Source: Rhizobium sp. NFR03
GTDB lineage: Bacteria > Pseudomonadota > Alphaproteobacteria > Rhizobiales > Rhizobiaceae
NCBI RefSeq assembly: GCF_900111275.1
Contig: NZ_FOGR01000004.1
Coordinates: 434,001-498,000 of the forward strand
Direction of reading: 5' to 3'
DNA: 64,000 nt
Below are positions 35,149-42,984 of this stretch, piece after piece. The notes under the pieces were generated by a model that was not told the DNA's origin, made no database searches, and saw only the letters and a program-made list of their open reading frames with translations. Both the position numbers and the translations under genes were made by a program. The first letter of the stretch is position 1, and each line of letters starts with the position of its first letter.

Positions 35149-35844
35149 TTATACCGAGCGACCGAGCATGGTCAGTGCATTCTCGATGGCTGCACCCGAG
35201 GCCGTGTTGTCGAACACGCACCAGCTATCAGCTGCGAGCAAGCGGCGGACTCTCTCGATCTCCGGCTCGTCATAGCTGGAATAGTAGATTTTCGGTGCGC
35301 CGTGGAGCCGGACATAGACCGGTGGCATCGGGAACGTCTCGGCGGGCCAGACCGGCGCCGGGTCCGCAAGGACGCGGTCGATAGCGTGACATTCCAGCAG
35401 GGACAGGACGTCCGGGGACTGCCAGCTCTTGTGACGCGCCTCGATGACGATCCGCCCCTCGAACCTCTGGCGCAGCGCGAAAAGAGCTGACTCCACGACG
35501 GCAGGATCATAGCCGAGGCTCGGCGGCAGCTGGCAGAGGAGCGGTCCGATCTTGTTGCCAAGCGGCTCGATCTCCGTAAGGAAGCCATCGAACAACAGCC
35601 CGATCTCGATCAGCCGTTGCTCGTGAGTGATGGCCTTGGGGAGCTTCAGCGCAAAACGGAAGTCGTCCGGCACGCTATCCGCCCAGCGGGCGTAGGTGGA
35701 CGTCCTGTGCGGCTTGTAGAACGTCGAGTTGACCTCGACGCCGTTGAACACCGAGGCATAGCGGGCCAATCCGGAACCTTCGGACGCGAAATGTCCGGCA
35801 ACGATCCTCGGGATCGACCAAGCTGCTGTCGCGATGACCGGCAT
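35149..35844 (-). CDS. DUF72 (YecE-like) protein
   Basis: 231 residues. The TIM-barrel-like DUF72 pattern is clear: FNGVEVNSTFYKPHRTSTYARWADSVPDDFRFALKLPKAITHEQRL, GPLLCQLPPSLGYD, RIVIEARHKSW, YVRLHGAPKIYYSSYDEPEI. The family is widespread and of unknown activity. It is monocistronic and in the opposite direction to the FAD enzyme gene. Confidence 0.9.
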   Translation of the reverse strand: MPVIATAAWSIPRIVAGHFASEGSGLARYASVFNGVEVNSTFYKPHRTSTYARWADSVPDDFRFALKLPKAITHEQRLIEIGLLFDGFLTEIEPLGNKIGPLLCQLPPSLGYDPAVVESALFALRQRFEGRIVIEARHKSWQSPDVLSLLECHAIDRVLADPAPVWPAETFPMPPVYVRLHGAPKIYYSSYDEPEIERVRRLLAADSWCVFDNTASGAAIENALTMLGRSV

Positions 35845-35876
35845 GTCCTCACCACGCGCCGCGAGACAAGATCCGG

Positions 35877-36191
35877 CTAACGGCTCGTCACATCGCGCGC
35901 CCCTGCCTCCCGAAATGCGGCCTGCGCCTTGTCGATATCGTCAAGGGAGAGATCGACGGAGACCTGAAGCTGACCATCAAGCGCCGCATCCGTTCGAACG
36001 CCGTCCCCTTCGCGGTTCTCGACATCGCCTCCCGACGGCTTCGTGCCTGCGGTGTTCTCCGAACCTTTTGCCTCGACGAAGACGTCAGATCGGTCGATGC
36101 CATATTGCTGAACGAGGTGCTCGATGGCGAGGTCGGCGGCTTCGCGCGTGTCGAAGGTGGCGGTAAGGGTTTTCACATTGTCGCTGGACAT
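35877..36191 (-). CDS. Small acidic stress-type protein
   Basis: 104 residues, cytosolic, acidic. The start (VKTLTATFDTREAADLAIEHLVQQYGIDRSDVFVEAKG) and end (VSVDLSLDDIDKAQAAFREAGARDVTS) look like two halves of a YflT-like or ferredoxin-like fold, but I cannot name the family firmly. A perfect GGAAC-N16-CGTT promoter lies directly upstream, placing it in the general stress regulon of EcfG in alphaproteobacteria. Confidence 0.75.
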   Translation of the reverse strand: MSSDNVKTLTATFDTREAADLAIEHLVQQYGIDRSDVFVEAKGSENTAGTKPSGGDVENREGDGVRTDAALDGQLQVSVDLSLDDIDKAQAAFREAGARDVTSR

Positions 36192-36217
36192 GCATCGTCT
36201 CCTGTTGCGTCACGGGA

Positions 36218-36242
36218 AACGGAATGGTGCTGCTGAGGTTCC
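36218..36242 (-). promoter_or_regulatory. EcfG (general stress sigma factor) promoter
   Basis: On the minus strand GGAAC, 16 nt, CGTT: an exact match to the alphaproteobacterial EcfG consensus (GGAAC-N16/17-cGTT). It ends 26 nt before the ATG of the small acidic protein, giving a short leader. Confidence 0.8.
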
Positions 36243-36412
36243 CATGGGTAGATTCGCGAAGGTGCTGAAAGCGGGGCGCAGGCCTCTCACGTGTGGCCAA
36301 GGCAGATGCCCAGCCGCATATCGAGAACGGCCGTCTTGTCCGCAAGCTGTGACTGAAACCGTTCGGCGAGGAATAAGATGCGTCTGCGCCCATCCTGACA
36401 GAACGGCGTCCG

Positions 36413-37219
36413 TCAGTCTCCGAAACGCTGCCGGAGGAAGTTGAGCGCCTCTTCTGCCTCTTCCGCCGAGATCGTATGGCCGACACCGGGGAATATGCGT
36501 GATGTCACGGTAAAGCCTGCCGCTTCGAGCTGGCTTGCGGCGGCAACGGATGCGGCCGGTGGTATCGTCCGGTCGTTTCCGCCATGCATGAGGTAGATGG
36601 CCGTATCCGTCCCTGAGCGGGTGACAGGCGGGAATGGCATGAACCCCGCAAATGTGACGAGCGCGCCGACCTTCCAGCGCCCGGTGGCGACGGCATCGAG
36701 CGCCATGATGGCGCCTTGCGACACGCCGACGAACGCCACCCTGTCGAGATCGTTCTCGAATCCCTCCTTCTCGACGATGCCGCCGATGAGCGTATCGAAT
36801 GCGCTGCGGGCAACCTTGATACGGTCGGGCCGCATGACCTGATCATCGACCGCGAACCATTGGTAGCCCTGGGATCTATGCCGAAAAGGCGCGTTGGGCG
36901 CGACGAACCGCGTCTCCGGCAGGCGCGATGTCCAGGCGTTTCCGATCTGCGCCATGACGCTCCCCGAGCCCCTTATGCCGTGGAGAAAGATGACGAGGCT
37001 GCGCGACGTTGCAGCGGAACGCCCTACAGCGCCCGCTGCCAGTGTGGTCTTGCCGACGAAGATGCTGATGGGAGAGGATGTCTCCTCGACGGCGGACCGT
37101 ATCGAAGGCCCGCTGTCGGACGGTAACATCGTCGCTTCCGCATGCAGCGACATGAGAGCGAGCCACATCGCAACGATGCATGGAAAGGACCATGAGGGGA
37201 GAGCATTGACGCGAGCCAT
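36413..37219 (-). CDS. Exported alpha/beta hydrolase (phospholipase/carboxylesterase type)
   Basis: 268 residues from the ATG at 37219, chosen for AAGG 6 nt upstream. A signal peptide (about 1-30, SFPCIVAMWLALMSLHAEA) precedes the hydrolase core: FLHGIRGSGSVM, nucleophile elbow GVSQGAIMAL, acid region LMHGGNDRTIPPAAS and His in GVGHTIS. It belongs to the abhydrolase_2 (YpfH/EstB-like) group of carboxylesterases. The export signal suggests a periplasmic or lipoprotein location. The substrate is unknown. Confidence 0.85.
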   Translation of the reverse strand: MARVNALPSWSFPCIVAMWLALMSLHAEATMLPSDSGPSIRSAVEETSSPISIFVGKTTLAAGAVGRSAATSRSLVIFLHGIRGSGSVMAQIGNAWTSRLPETRFVAPNAPFRHRSQGYQWFAVDDQVMRPDRIKVARSAFDTLIGGIVEKEGFENDLDRVAFVGVSQGAIMALDAVATGRWKVGALVTFAGFMPFPPVTRSGTDTAIYLMHGGNDRTIPPAASVAAASQLEAAGFTVTSRIFPGVGHTISAEEAEEALNFLRQRFGD

Positions 37220-37453
37220 CGGTAGCCTTGGTTTCATCCAGCACCAGAATCTCTATGGCGACAAAACGTTCCGCCTCTTTGCGTCGCGAGCAATCATTTT
37301 CCGGCGTTTCCAACTCTTTCCCGCATGACCGCCGAAGAATACCCCACCGGCGAACATCGCGTCGCATGTTCCAAATACCGTCATTGCTGCACCTGCGTCA
37401 TGCGCTCATGTTTATCAGCTAATTCTTTCAGTACCGAATCGTACGAATGGGGC

Positions 37454-37478
37454 GGAACATTCGGTATGGGTAAGTGTT
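37454..37478 (+). promoter_or_regulatory. EcfG-type promoter of the exported PepSY-like gene
   Basis: GGAAC, 16 nt, TGTT; one base from the EcfG consensus. It lies 45 nt before the ATG at 37524. The remaining about 230 bp back to the divergent hydrolase gene (37220-37453) hold no further feature I can support. Confidence 0.7.
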
Positions 37479-37523
37479 TCCGATCCGAGACCTGAAACAT
37501 GGTCTGGAATAGAGGACCCACAC

Positions 37524-37841
37524 ATGAAGAAGCTTTTTCTCGCTACGGCTATTCTTGCCGTTTCTGCGTTTGGCGTAAACGCCCAGACGACCCCGGCCCC
37601 TTCGGCAAACGGTGACACGCCAGCCGTTGCGACGCCTGATTCCGGCAATGCGACAGCACCCGTCGAAGGCGCGAACTCGTTCACCGAGGCGCAGGCCAAG
37701 GAACGTATCGAGGCCGCAGGCTACACGGAACTCAACGATCTGATGCTGGACGACAAGGGCATCTGGCAGGCGAAGGCCATGAAGGACGGGAAATCGGCAG
37801 CGGTTTCCATGGACTATCAGGGCAACATCGTTTCGAAATAA
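37524..37841 (+). CDS. Small exported PepSY-like protein
   Basis: 105 residues. A signal peptide (1-20, ending VNAQ) is followed by a Pro/Ala-rich linker (about 21-50) and a compact domain (FTEAQAKERIEAAGYTELNDLMLDDKGIWQAKAMKDGKSAAVSMDYQGNI) with the half-PepSY look: helix, then two strands ending in a Gly turn. It is located in the periplasm. The EcfG-type promoter upstream suggests stress induction, probably together with the next gene 23 nt later. Confidence 0.8.
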   Translation: MKKLFLATAILAVSAFGVNAQTTPAPSANGDTPAVATPDSGNATAPVEGANSFTEAQAKERIEAAGYTELNDLMLDDKGIWQAKAMKDGKSAAVSMDYQGNIVSK

Positions 37842-37864
37842 TAAGCGCTCCTGCGCTGGAAAGT

Positions 37865-38482
37865 ATGATCATGAAGACCGTTACAGGACTGTTCGACGAC
37901 TATAGCGATGCAAGCACCGCCGTAAGCGCTCTGGAAGCTCGCGGCATCCATTCCGACAATATCAGCATCGTCTCCAACAATGCGGACGGCCGCTACAAGG
38001 ATGGCGACCATGACAGCAACGCGGCGGAAGGTGCCGGTACCGGCGCTGGCATCGGCGCCGTGGTCGGTGGTGCGGGCGGGCTGCTGACAGGCCTCGGCAT
38101 CATGGCGATCCCGGGCGTCGGCCCCGTCGTCGCTGCGGGCTGGCTTGCGGCTACGGCACTGGGTGCCGTTGCCGGCGCTGCCGCCGGTGGCGCGACAGGC
38201 GGCTTGATCGGCGCGCTCACATCGTCGGGTGTGGATGAAGACCATGCGCATGTCTATGCCGAGGGTGTTCGTCGCGGCGGCACGCTCGTAACTGCCAAGG
38301 TTGACGATGACATGCAGCCTGAAGCCGAAGCGATCCTCAAGAAGTCGAACTGGGTCGATCCCGTCGAGCGGCGCAATGCCTATACCCAGCAGGGCTGGAC
38401 GAAGTTCGATGACACCGCTGCACCCTATGGCGCAACGGAAATCGAAGAAGAGCGCGCCCGCTATCCGCGTCGCACTCTGTAA
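37865..38482 (+). CDS. General-stress-protein-17M-like protein with glycine-rich membrane segment
   Basis: 205 residues. The first about 35 residues (KTVTGLFDDYSDASTAVSALEARGIHSDNISIVSNN) match the general stress protein 17M/YflT-like domain. A Gly/Ala-rich hydrophobic stretch follows (about 55-120), which may insert as a hairpin, then an acidic domain (VYAEGVRRGGTLVTAKVDDDMQPEAEAILKKSNWVDPVERR). An ATG at 37871 is an alternative start. It lies 23 nt after the exported PepSY-like gene and likely shares its EcfG promoter. Confidence 0.85.
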   Translation: MIMKTVTGLFDDYSDASTAVSALEARGIHSDNISIVSNNADGRYKDGDHDSNAAEGAGTGAGIGAVVGGAGGLLTGLGIMAIPGVGPVVAAGWLAATALGAVAGAAAGGATGGLIGALTSSGVDEDHAHVYAEGVRRGGTLVTAKVDDDMQPEAEAILKKSNWVDPVERRNAYTQQGWTKFDDTAAPYGATEIEEERARYPRRTL

Positions 38483-38503
38483 CGATCCGTCACATTCCAA
38501 AGC

Positions 38504-38530
38504 AAAGGGCCGGAGCAATCCGGCCCTTTC
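38504..38530 (+). terminator. Terminator of the stress gene pair
   Basis: A 10-bp perfect stem AAAGGGCCGG / CCGGCCCTTT with a 6-nt loop, 22 nt after the stop codon. Confidence 0.85.
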
Positions 38531-38731
38531 GCCATGCGTTCAGCATATGAAAACAGGGGCGCGTTCGACCGCGGCGAACCGGCTTTCTCGTTCGGCATCA
38601 TCTTATCGGTGCCGGAGCGCCTTGCGTTCAGGCGCATCGGTCTCTATCTCATCAGCATACCAAAAAGCTCAAGGCTTGCGCTCGCTTTGCGAAGCGATTG
38701 CCCTGCGCGTCGTTTTTTAAAGGACATTCCC

Positions 38732-38875
38732 ATGACCAATATCGATAAGCCGTACGAGCCCGTTTCGTTTGCCAAGAAGCACCGCATCTCCGTGGAGGAC
38801 GCCACCGCCATCCTCAAGGAAGCTGCCGGCAACAAGAAGCTCGCGGACAAGGAAGGCCGCCGCGTCGCCGTCTGA
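38732..38875 (+). CDS. Small hypothetical protein (47 residues)
   Basis: 47 residues. AAAGGA lies 7 nt before the ATG. The sequence FAKKHRISVEDATAILKEAAGNKKLADKEGRRVA is helical and basic, with spacing like a single helix-turn-helix. I do not recognise a named family. It stands alone between the stress genes and the ABC ATPase remnant. Confidence 0.65.
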   Translation: MTNIDKPYEPVSFAKKHRISVEDATAILKEAAGNKKLADKEGRRVAV

Positions 38876-38893
38876 GCGGTCACCCGGCCCGGC

Positions 38894-39060
38894 CTAACCT
38901 ACCTCTTCATCAGCCATAACCTTGCCGTCGTTCGCCATATGGCGGACGGGAGTGTCGTGATGTAGCTTGGCCGGATCATCCAGCAGGCCAATACGATGTG
39001 CTGTTTGCCAACCCGCGACATCCCTACACGCGGCTGGTTGAGACGTCGCCGAGAGACCCC
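38894..39060 (+). pseudogene. Remnant of an oligopeptide ABC transporter ATPase (OppF/DppF type)
   Basis: The reading LTYLFISHNLAVVRHMADGSVVM, then a TAG at 38963-38965 where the family has Tyr (VMYLGRI), then LGRIIQQANT, followed after a one-base frameshift by VLFANPRHPYTRL. These are the switch-His region and the diagnostic C-terminal motif of oligopeptide/dipeptide ABC ATPases. Nothing of the Walker A or signature region remains. The fragment ends exactly where the amidohydrolase gene begins, so it is a scar of a lost peptide-type transporter operon. Confidence 0.88.
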
Positions 39061-40260
39061 ATGATAACGACAGAAACGCTTTTCACCAATGCCAGGCTGA
39101 CGGATGGCGCGCTCTGCGACATCACCGTTGCCGAGGGACGGATCACGGCGATCGCGGCTGCGGGCATGCCGTCAGGCGTGGCCGACACGATCGATATCGG
39201 CGGTGCGCTGCTGGTGCCGTCCTTCGTCGAGGGGCATATCCACCTCGATACCAGCTTCTACGGCGACCGGTGGATTCCGCACAAACCCTGCACGGACGGG
39301 TTCGATGTGCACGAGCGGGTCGCGTTTCAGGCCGAAAACATGGCCTCTGCCACGCCGATGGACAAGCGCGCACGCGACCAGCTCGACCTCTGCATTGCCA
39401 ACGGCTCCTTGCAGATGCGCAGCCATGTGATGGTGGACGGCTCCGTCGGGCTGACATCGCTGGAGACGATCCTTGCCGTGCGCGAGGATTACAAGGATAA
39501 GATCGACATCCAGCTCGTCGCCTTCCCGCAGTCCGGCATCCTCAAGAGCCCCGGGACGCCGGACCTGCTCGACGCGGCGCTCAGCCTCGGCGCCGATCTC
39601 ATCGGCGGGCTCGATCCCGCAAGTTTCGACCGGGATGTGAACGGCCATCTCGATGTGGTCTTCGGTCTTGCCGAGAAGCACGGCGTCGATATCGACATCC
39701 ACTTGCATGATGCGGGCTCGATGGGGGCTTTTACCATCGAGGAGATCTGCGCGCGCGCGACAGCGCTCGGCATGCAGGGCCACGTCACCGTCAGCCATGC
39801 CTATGGCCTCGGCGATCTCGCGCCCGATCCGGCCCGCAGGCTGGCGGCGAAGATCGCGCGCGCGGGCGTCGCGATCATGACCAACGCGCCCGGAAACCAT
39901 GTCTTCCCGCCTGTGGCGCTTCTTCGCGACGAAGGTGTCGTGGTCTTCAGCGGTAGCGACAATATCCGCGATTCCTGGTGGCCTTACGGCGATGGCGACA
40001 TGCTGCGCCGCGCCGAGATCATCGGCTACCGCTCCGGCTTCTACACGGACGCCGAGCTTGCCGCCGCCTTCGACGTGGTGACCGCGGCCGGCGCGAAGGC
40101 GCTGCGTCTGCAAGGCTACGGCATCGAGATCGGCGCGCAGGCCGACTTCGTCACGCTGGACGCCGACCACATCCCGCTCGCCGTCGTCTCGGTGCCCAAG
40201 GGGCGCCGGGTGTTCAAGGGCGGACGGCTGGTCGCCGAGAATGGGAAGGTGTTGCAGTAG
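39061..40260 (+). CDS. Amidohydrolase, cytosine-deaminase-like
   Basis: 399 residues. Metal-binding motif EGHIHLD near residues 58-64, a His in DIHLHDAG, His in VTVSHAYGL and Asp in VVFSGSDNIRDSWWPYGDGDM correspond to the four-site metal/catalytic layout of cytosine deaminase and related amidohydrolases. It lacks a signal peptide. In relatives such genes often follow oligopeptide-type ABC transporters; here only the transporter's last fragment remains just upstream. The substrate may be a cyclic amide or N-acyl compound, not a confirmed pyrimidine. Confidence 0.87.
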   Translation: MITTETLFTNARLTDGALCDITVAEGRITAIAAAGMPSGVADTIDIGGALLVPSFVEGHIHLDTSFYGDRWIPHKPCTDGFDVHERVAFQAENMASATPMDKRARDQLDLCIANGSLQMRSHVMVDGSVGLTSLETILAVREDYKDKIDIQLVAFPQSGILKSPGTPDLLDAALSLGADLIGGLDPASFDRDVNGHLDVVFGLAEKHGVDIDIHLHDAGSMGAFTIEEICARATALGMQGHVTVSHAYGLGDLAPDPARRLAAKIARAGVAIMTNAPGNHVFPPVALLRDEGVVVFSGSDNIRDSWWPYGDGDMLRRAEIIGYRSGFYTDAELAAAFDVVTAAGAKALRLQGYGIEIGAQADFVTLDADHIPLAVVSVPKGRRVFKGGRLVAENGKVLQ

Positions 40261-40343
40261 ACGGCAGAGCGCAAACGCCGACGTCCGCCACAAAAGCGAC
40301 CATCCTCGCCGTTACGGGTCCCACTTCAACGAGGACCCCGACG

Positions 40344-40661
40344 ATGCGCTTGTTTATGCTCACTCTTCCGATCGTAATGGCGACGACTGTCGTTCATGCG
40401 TCGTCCGACGACGCTTGGGCGAAGCTCGACCTGAAGGTCGCGGAGACCTGCGCGGCGGCGAGCGGGCTGAAACATGCGCATGTGTCGCAGATCATCGCGT
40501 TCGACGATTCGCTCGGCAAGGTCGCGACGCTCGTCAGCGGCGTCTTTCCGCAAAAGGCGCTGAAGGGCGCCCATGGCAAGATGCTCTGCATCTTCGACAA
40601 GGCTTCGGGCAAGACGTGGATCGACGAGGCCAAGGGCTGGAGCGCGCCGGATCTGCGCTGA
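40344..40661 (+). CDS. Small exported hypothetical protein
   Basis: 105 residues. A signal peptide (1-19, ending VHAS) is followed by a domain with two cysteines (KVAETCAAASGL and GKMLCIFDKASGKTWID), which could form a disulfide in the periplasm. GAGGA stands before the ATG. I do not recognise the family. The following 247 bp (40662-40908) contain no gene I can support. Confidence 0.65.
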   Translation: MRLFMLTLPIVMATTVVHASSDDAWAKLDLKVAETCAAASGLKHAHVSQIIAFDDSLGKVATLVSGVFPQKALKGAHGKMLCIFDKASGKTWIDEAKGWSAPDLR

Positions 40662-40908
40662 TCGCCATCGGCACTTTCGGCCCTGCTCCGACGGTGCTCG
40701 TCTAGGGCAGGCTCATCGTGCTTTTCTCCGCCATGGCGTGGCTGCTGCGCCGGTTCGGCACGCGGGACTGAGCCCGTTGCGATGCGCCGTCGCGCTTGCG
40801 GGCGTCCATGTCGTGCCGACACCGGCCATCGGCCATTCCAGCGCGTAGACAGGGGAACCCCCACCCGATCCGTCCGTTCACCTGGAATGCACGGACAACC
40901 GGTCGATC

Positions 40909-41781
40909 ATGACATCCAAGACACGCGGTTACCTCTACGTCCTCCTCGCCGTCACCATCTTTGCGGGGCAGGATGCATTCTCCAAGCTGCTGGGTGAAAA
41001 GTACCCGCCCATCATGGTCGTCATGGTGCGCTTCTGGGCCTTTGCGGCGTTCGTCATAGTCATGGCAGCCTTTGCACCGGGCGGGCTCCGGCGCGCCTTC
41101 GTCACCCGGCGGCCGGTCCTGCAGATCTTTCGCGGCGTGCTCCTGGTCGGCGAGGTCGTCATCGTCGTCTTTGCCTTCATCGCGGCCGGCCTTGCCATGA
41201 GCCAGTCCATCCTGCAGGCAACGCCGTTGATCGTCACGGTTCTTTCCGTACCGCTGCTCGGCGAGAAGGTCGGCTGGCGGCGCGCCCTTGCAGTGGTGAC
41301 CGGTCTGTTCGGCGTGCTGGTCATTATCAATCCACTGGCGGTCCAGTTCGATCTCCGCCTGCTCGTGCCGCTTGCTGCCGCCTTCATGTACGGCTTCTAC
41401 AGCATCGCGACACGGGCGGTGAGCCGGGACGATTCCGCCATGACCAGCGTTCTCTATGCCGGCGTCTTCGGTGCACTGGCGGCAACGCTGGTCGGCCCGT
41501 TCTACTGGACGCCCATCGCGCCGGCGGACTGGCCCGCCATGATCGCGCTCTGCATCTGTGGCGCCACCAGCCATTATTTCCTCATCAAGGCCTATGGCCT
41601 GCTGACGGCGGTCGAGGTGCAGCCACTGACCTACCTGCAACTCGTGCTGAGTGGCGGCGTCGCGGTCCTGTTCTTCGGCGAAACGGTGACGCTCAACATG
41701 ATCGTCGGCGCGTTCATCGTCGTCGGCGCGGGGCTCTTCACCGTCTGGCGCGAGCACCGGGTCGTTCAGCGAGCCGGGTAG
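40909..41781 (+). CDS. DMT-superfamily (EamA) transporter
   Basis: 290 residues with about ten hydrophobic helices in two EamA repeats. The N-terminus reads GYLYVLLAVTIFAGQDAFSKLLGEKYPPIMVVMVRF, and the second repeat ends with YLQLVLSGGVAVLFFGETVTLNMIVGAFIVVGAGLFTVWRE, both diagnostic for drug/metabolite exporters. It is convergent with the TetR gene, with only 6 bp between them. The substrate is unknown. Confidence 0.9.
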   Translation: MTSKTRGYLYVLLAVTIFAGQDAFSKLLGEKYPPIMVVMVRFWAFAAFVIVMAAFAPGGLRRAFVTRRPVLQIFRGVLLVGEVVIVVFAFIAAGLAMSQSILQATPLIVTVLSVPLLGEKVGWRRALAVVTGLFGVLVIINPLAVQFDLRLLVPLAAAFMYGFYSIATRAVSRDDSAMTSVLYAGVFGALAATLVGPFYWTPIAPADWPAMIALCICGATSHYFLIKAYGLLTAVEVQPLTYLQLVLSGGVAVLFFGETVTLNMIVGAFIVVGAGLFTVWREHRVVQRAG

Positions 41782-41787
41782 ACGTCG

Positions 41788-42381
41788 CTATCCCGGCTCG
41801 GCAAGCAGGCCGGTCGCAAGCGCTTGAAACGCCTCGATGGCTTTCGGCAGCACGCGCGCGGCGTCATCGCTCGCTGCGACCCACAGGGCAGCGTTGAGGG
41901 CGGCACCGCTCAGCAGGCGGGCGGCGGCCTCGGCATCGACAGGCTTGACGACGCCGGTTGCCATCAGCCGCTCGAGCGTGCGCCGCGTCACCTGCAAGCA
42001 GCTGTCCTGGCTCGGCCATTTCGACGGATCGCCCAACACGGCGGGCCCGTCGAGAAGCACGATCCGCTGCACGTCCGGATCGAGCGACATCTCGATATAG
42101 GCCGTGCCCTCGGCCAGAAGTCCCGCCCAGTCATCCGCCATTCCGGCACCCACCGCTTGAGCGCGCGCCGCCATCTCCCCGTCGATCTGATCGACCACAG
42201 CGGCGAGCAGTCCCTTCTTGTCGCCGAAATTGTGGTAGAGCGCGCCGCGCGTGAGCCCCACCTCGGCCGTCAGCTCGTCCATGGACGCCGCCGCATAGCC
42301 CTTGTCCGCAAAGGCTCGCCGTCCGGCCGCAATCAGCTTTGCCCGGTTTTCCTCCATCGTTTCCGCACGTGTTTTCGCCAT
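41788..42381 (-). CDS. TetR-family regulator
   Basis: 197 residues from the ATG at 42381 (AAGGGG 6 nt upstream). The helix-turn-helix is LIAAGRRAFADKGYAAASMDELTAEVGLTRGALYHNFGDKKGLLAAVVDQIDGEM. The C-terminal ligand domain is diverse, as in the family. It is divergent from the Rid-family gene, and three ATACG-N3-CGTA palindromes lie between them, so it likely represses both. Confidence 0.92.
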   Translation of the reverse strand: MAKTRAETMEENRAKLIAAGRRAFADKGYAAASMDELTAEVGLTRGALYHNFGDKKGLLAAVVDQIDGEMAARAQAVGAGMADDWAGLLAEGTAYIEMSLDPDVQRIVLLDGPAVLGDPSKWPSQDSCLQVTRRTLERLMATGVVKPVDAEAAARLLSGAALNAALWVAASDDAARVLPKAIEAFQALATGLLAEPG

Positions 42382-42399
42382 CTCGACCCCTTCTTTCAC

Positions 42400-42465
42400 A
42401 TACGCAGCGTATCTGTATTTGACATACGCCTCGTACGCGACTACATCTGTGCATACGCACCGTAT
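42400..42465. promoter_or_regulatory. Three TetR operators overlapping the Rid gene promoter
   Basis: ATACGCAGCGTAT (42400-42412), ATACGCCTCGTAC (42424-42436) and ATACGCACCGTAT (42453-42465): three copies of ATACG-N3-CGTA(T/C). A plus-strand promoter TTGACA (42419-42424), 17 nt, TACATC fits between and overlaps the middle copy. Confidence 0.78.
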
Positions 42466-42529
42466 CTGAAATCTCCGCCCATCGGAAGCGTGCTGCGATG
42501 CGGACGCCCATCCATCAAAGGATCACTCG

Positions 42530-42919
42530 ATGACCACCCGCCAAGCCATCTTCCCGAAAGACCGCCACGCGCTTTATGAGAAACACCACTATTCCGCCGC
42601 CATCCGCTCCGGTGAACTCTTGTTCGTTTCCGGTCAGGTCGGCAGCCGCATCGACGGCTCGCCCGAGCCGGATTTCGCCGCACAGGTGGAACGCGCCTTT
42701 GAAAATCTGAAGGAAACACTTGCCGCCGCCGGTTGCACGTTCGAGGACGTGCTGGATGTAACGACCTTCCATACCGATCCGGAGCATCAGTTCGAAACCA
42801 TTCTGCCGATCAAGGACCGCTATTTCGGGACGAAGCCCTACCCGGCATGGACCGCCCTCGGCGTCACCTGGCTTTCCGGCTTCGACTTCGAAATCAAGGT
42901 TATCGCCCGCATTCCCTGA
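42530..42919 (+). CDS. Rid-family (YjgF/YER057c) protein
   Basis: 129 residues with the Rid trimer fold pattern: HYSAAIRSGELLFVSGQVG near the start, FENLKETLAAAGCTFEDVLDVTTFHTDPEHQFETI in the middle, and PYPAWTALGVTWLSGFDFEIKVIARIP at the end. The conserved catalytic Arg of true RidA (in PARxxV) is replaced here (PAWTALG), so imine deaminase activity as in RidA is doubtful; it belongs with the Rid subfamilies of unknown substrate. TetR operators precede it and a strong hairpin follows. Confidence 0.88.
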   Translation: MTTRQAIFPKDRHALYEKHHYSAAIRSGELLFVSGQVGSRIDGSPEPDFAAQVERAFENLKETLAAAGCTFEDVLDVTTFHTDPEHQFETILPIKDRYFGTKPYPAWTALGVTWLSGFDFEIKVIARIP

Positions 42920-42934
42920 GCGGGCGAAAGCCAT

Positions 42935-42967
42935 AGAGCCGGCTCCCTGAAAGCCCGAGCCGGCTCT
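42935..42967. terminator. Hairpin between the Rid gene and SDR gene
   Basis: A perfect 11-bp stem AGAGCCGGCTC / GAGCCGGCTCT with an 11-nt loop between convergent genes. Confidence 0.65.
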
Positions 42968-42984
42968 GTCTAGCCTGAGTGCCG

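Noticed and set aside
40662-40908. Possible membrane-protein fragment after the small exported protein
   Set aside because: Only a short hydrophobic run between stops; no family motif could be recognised.
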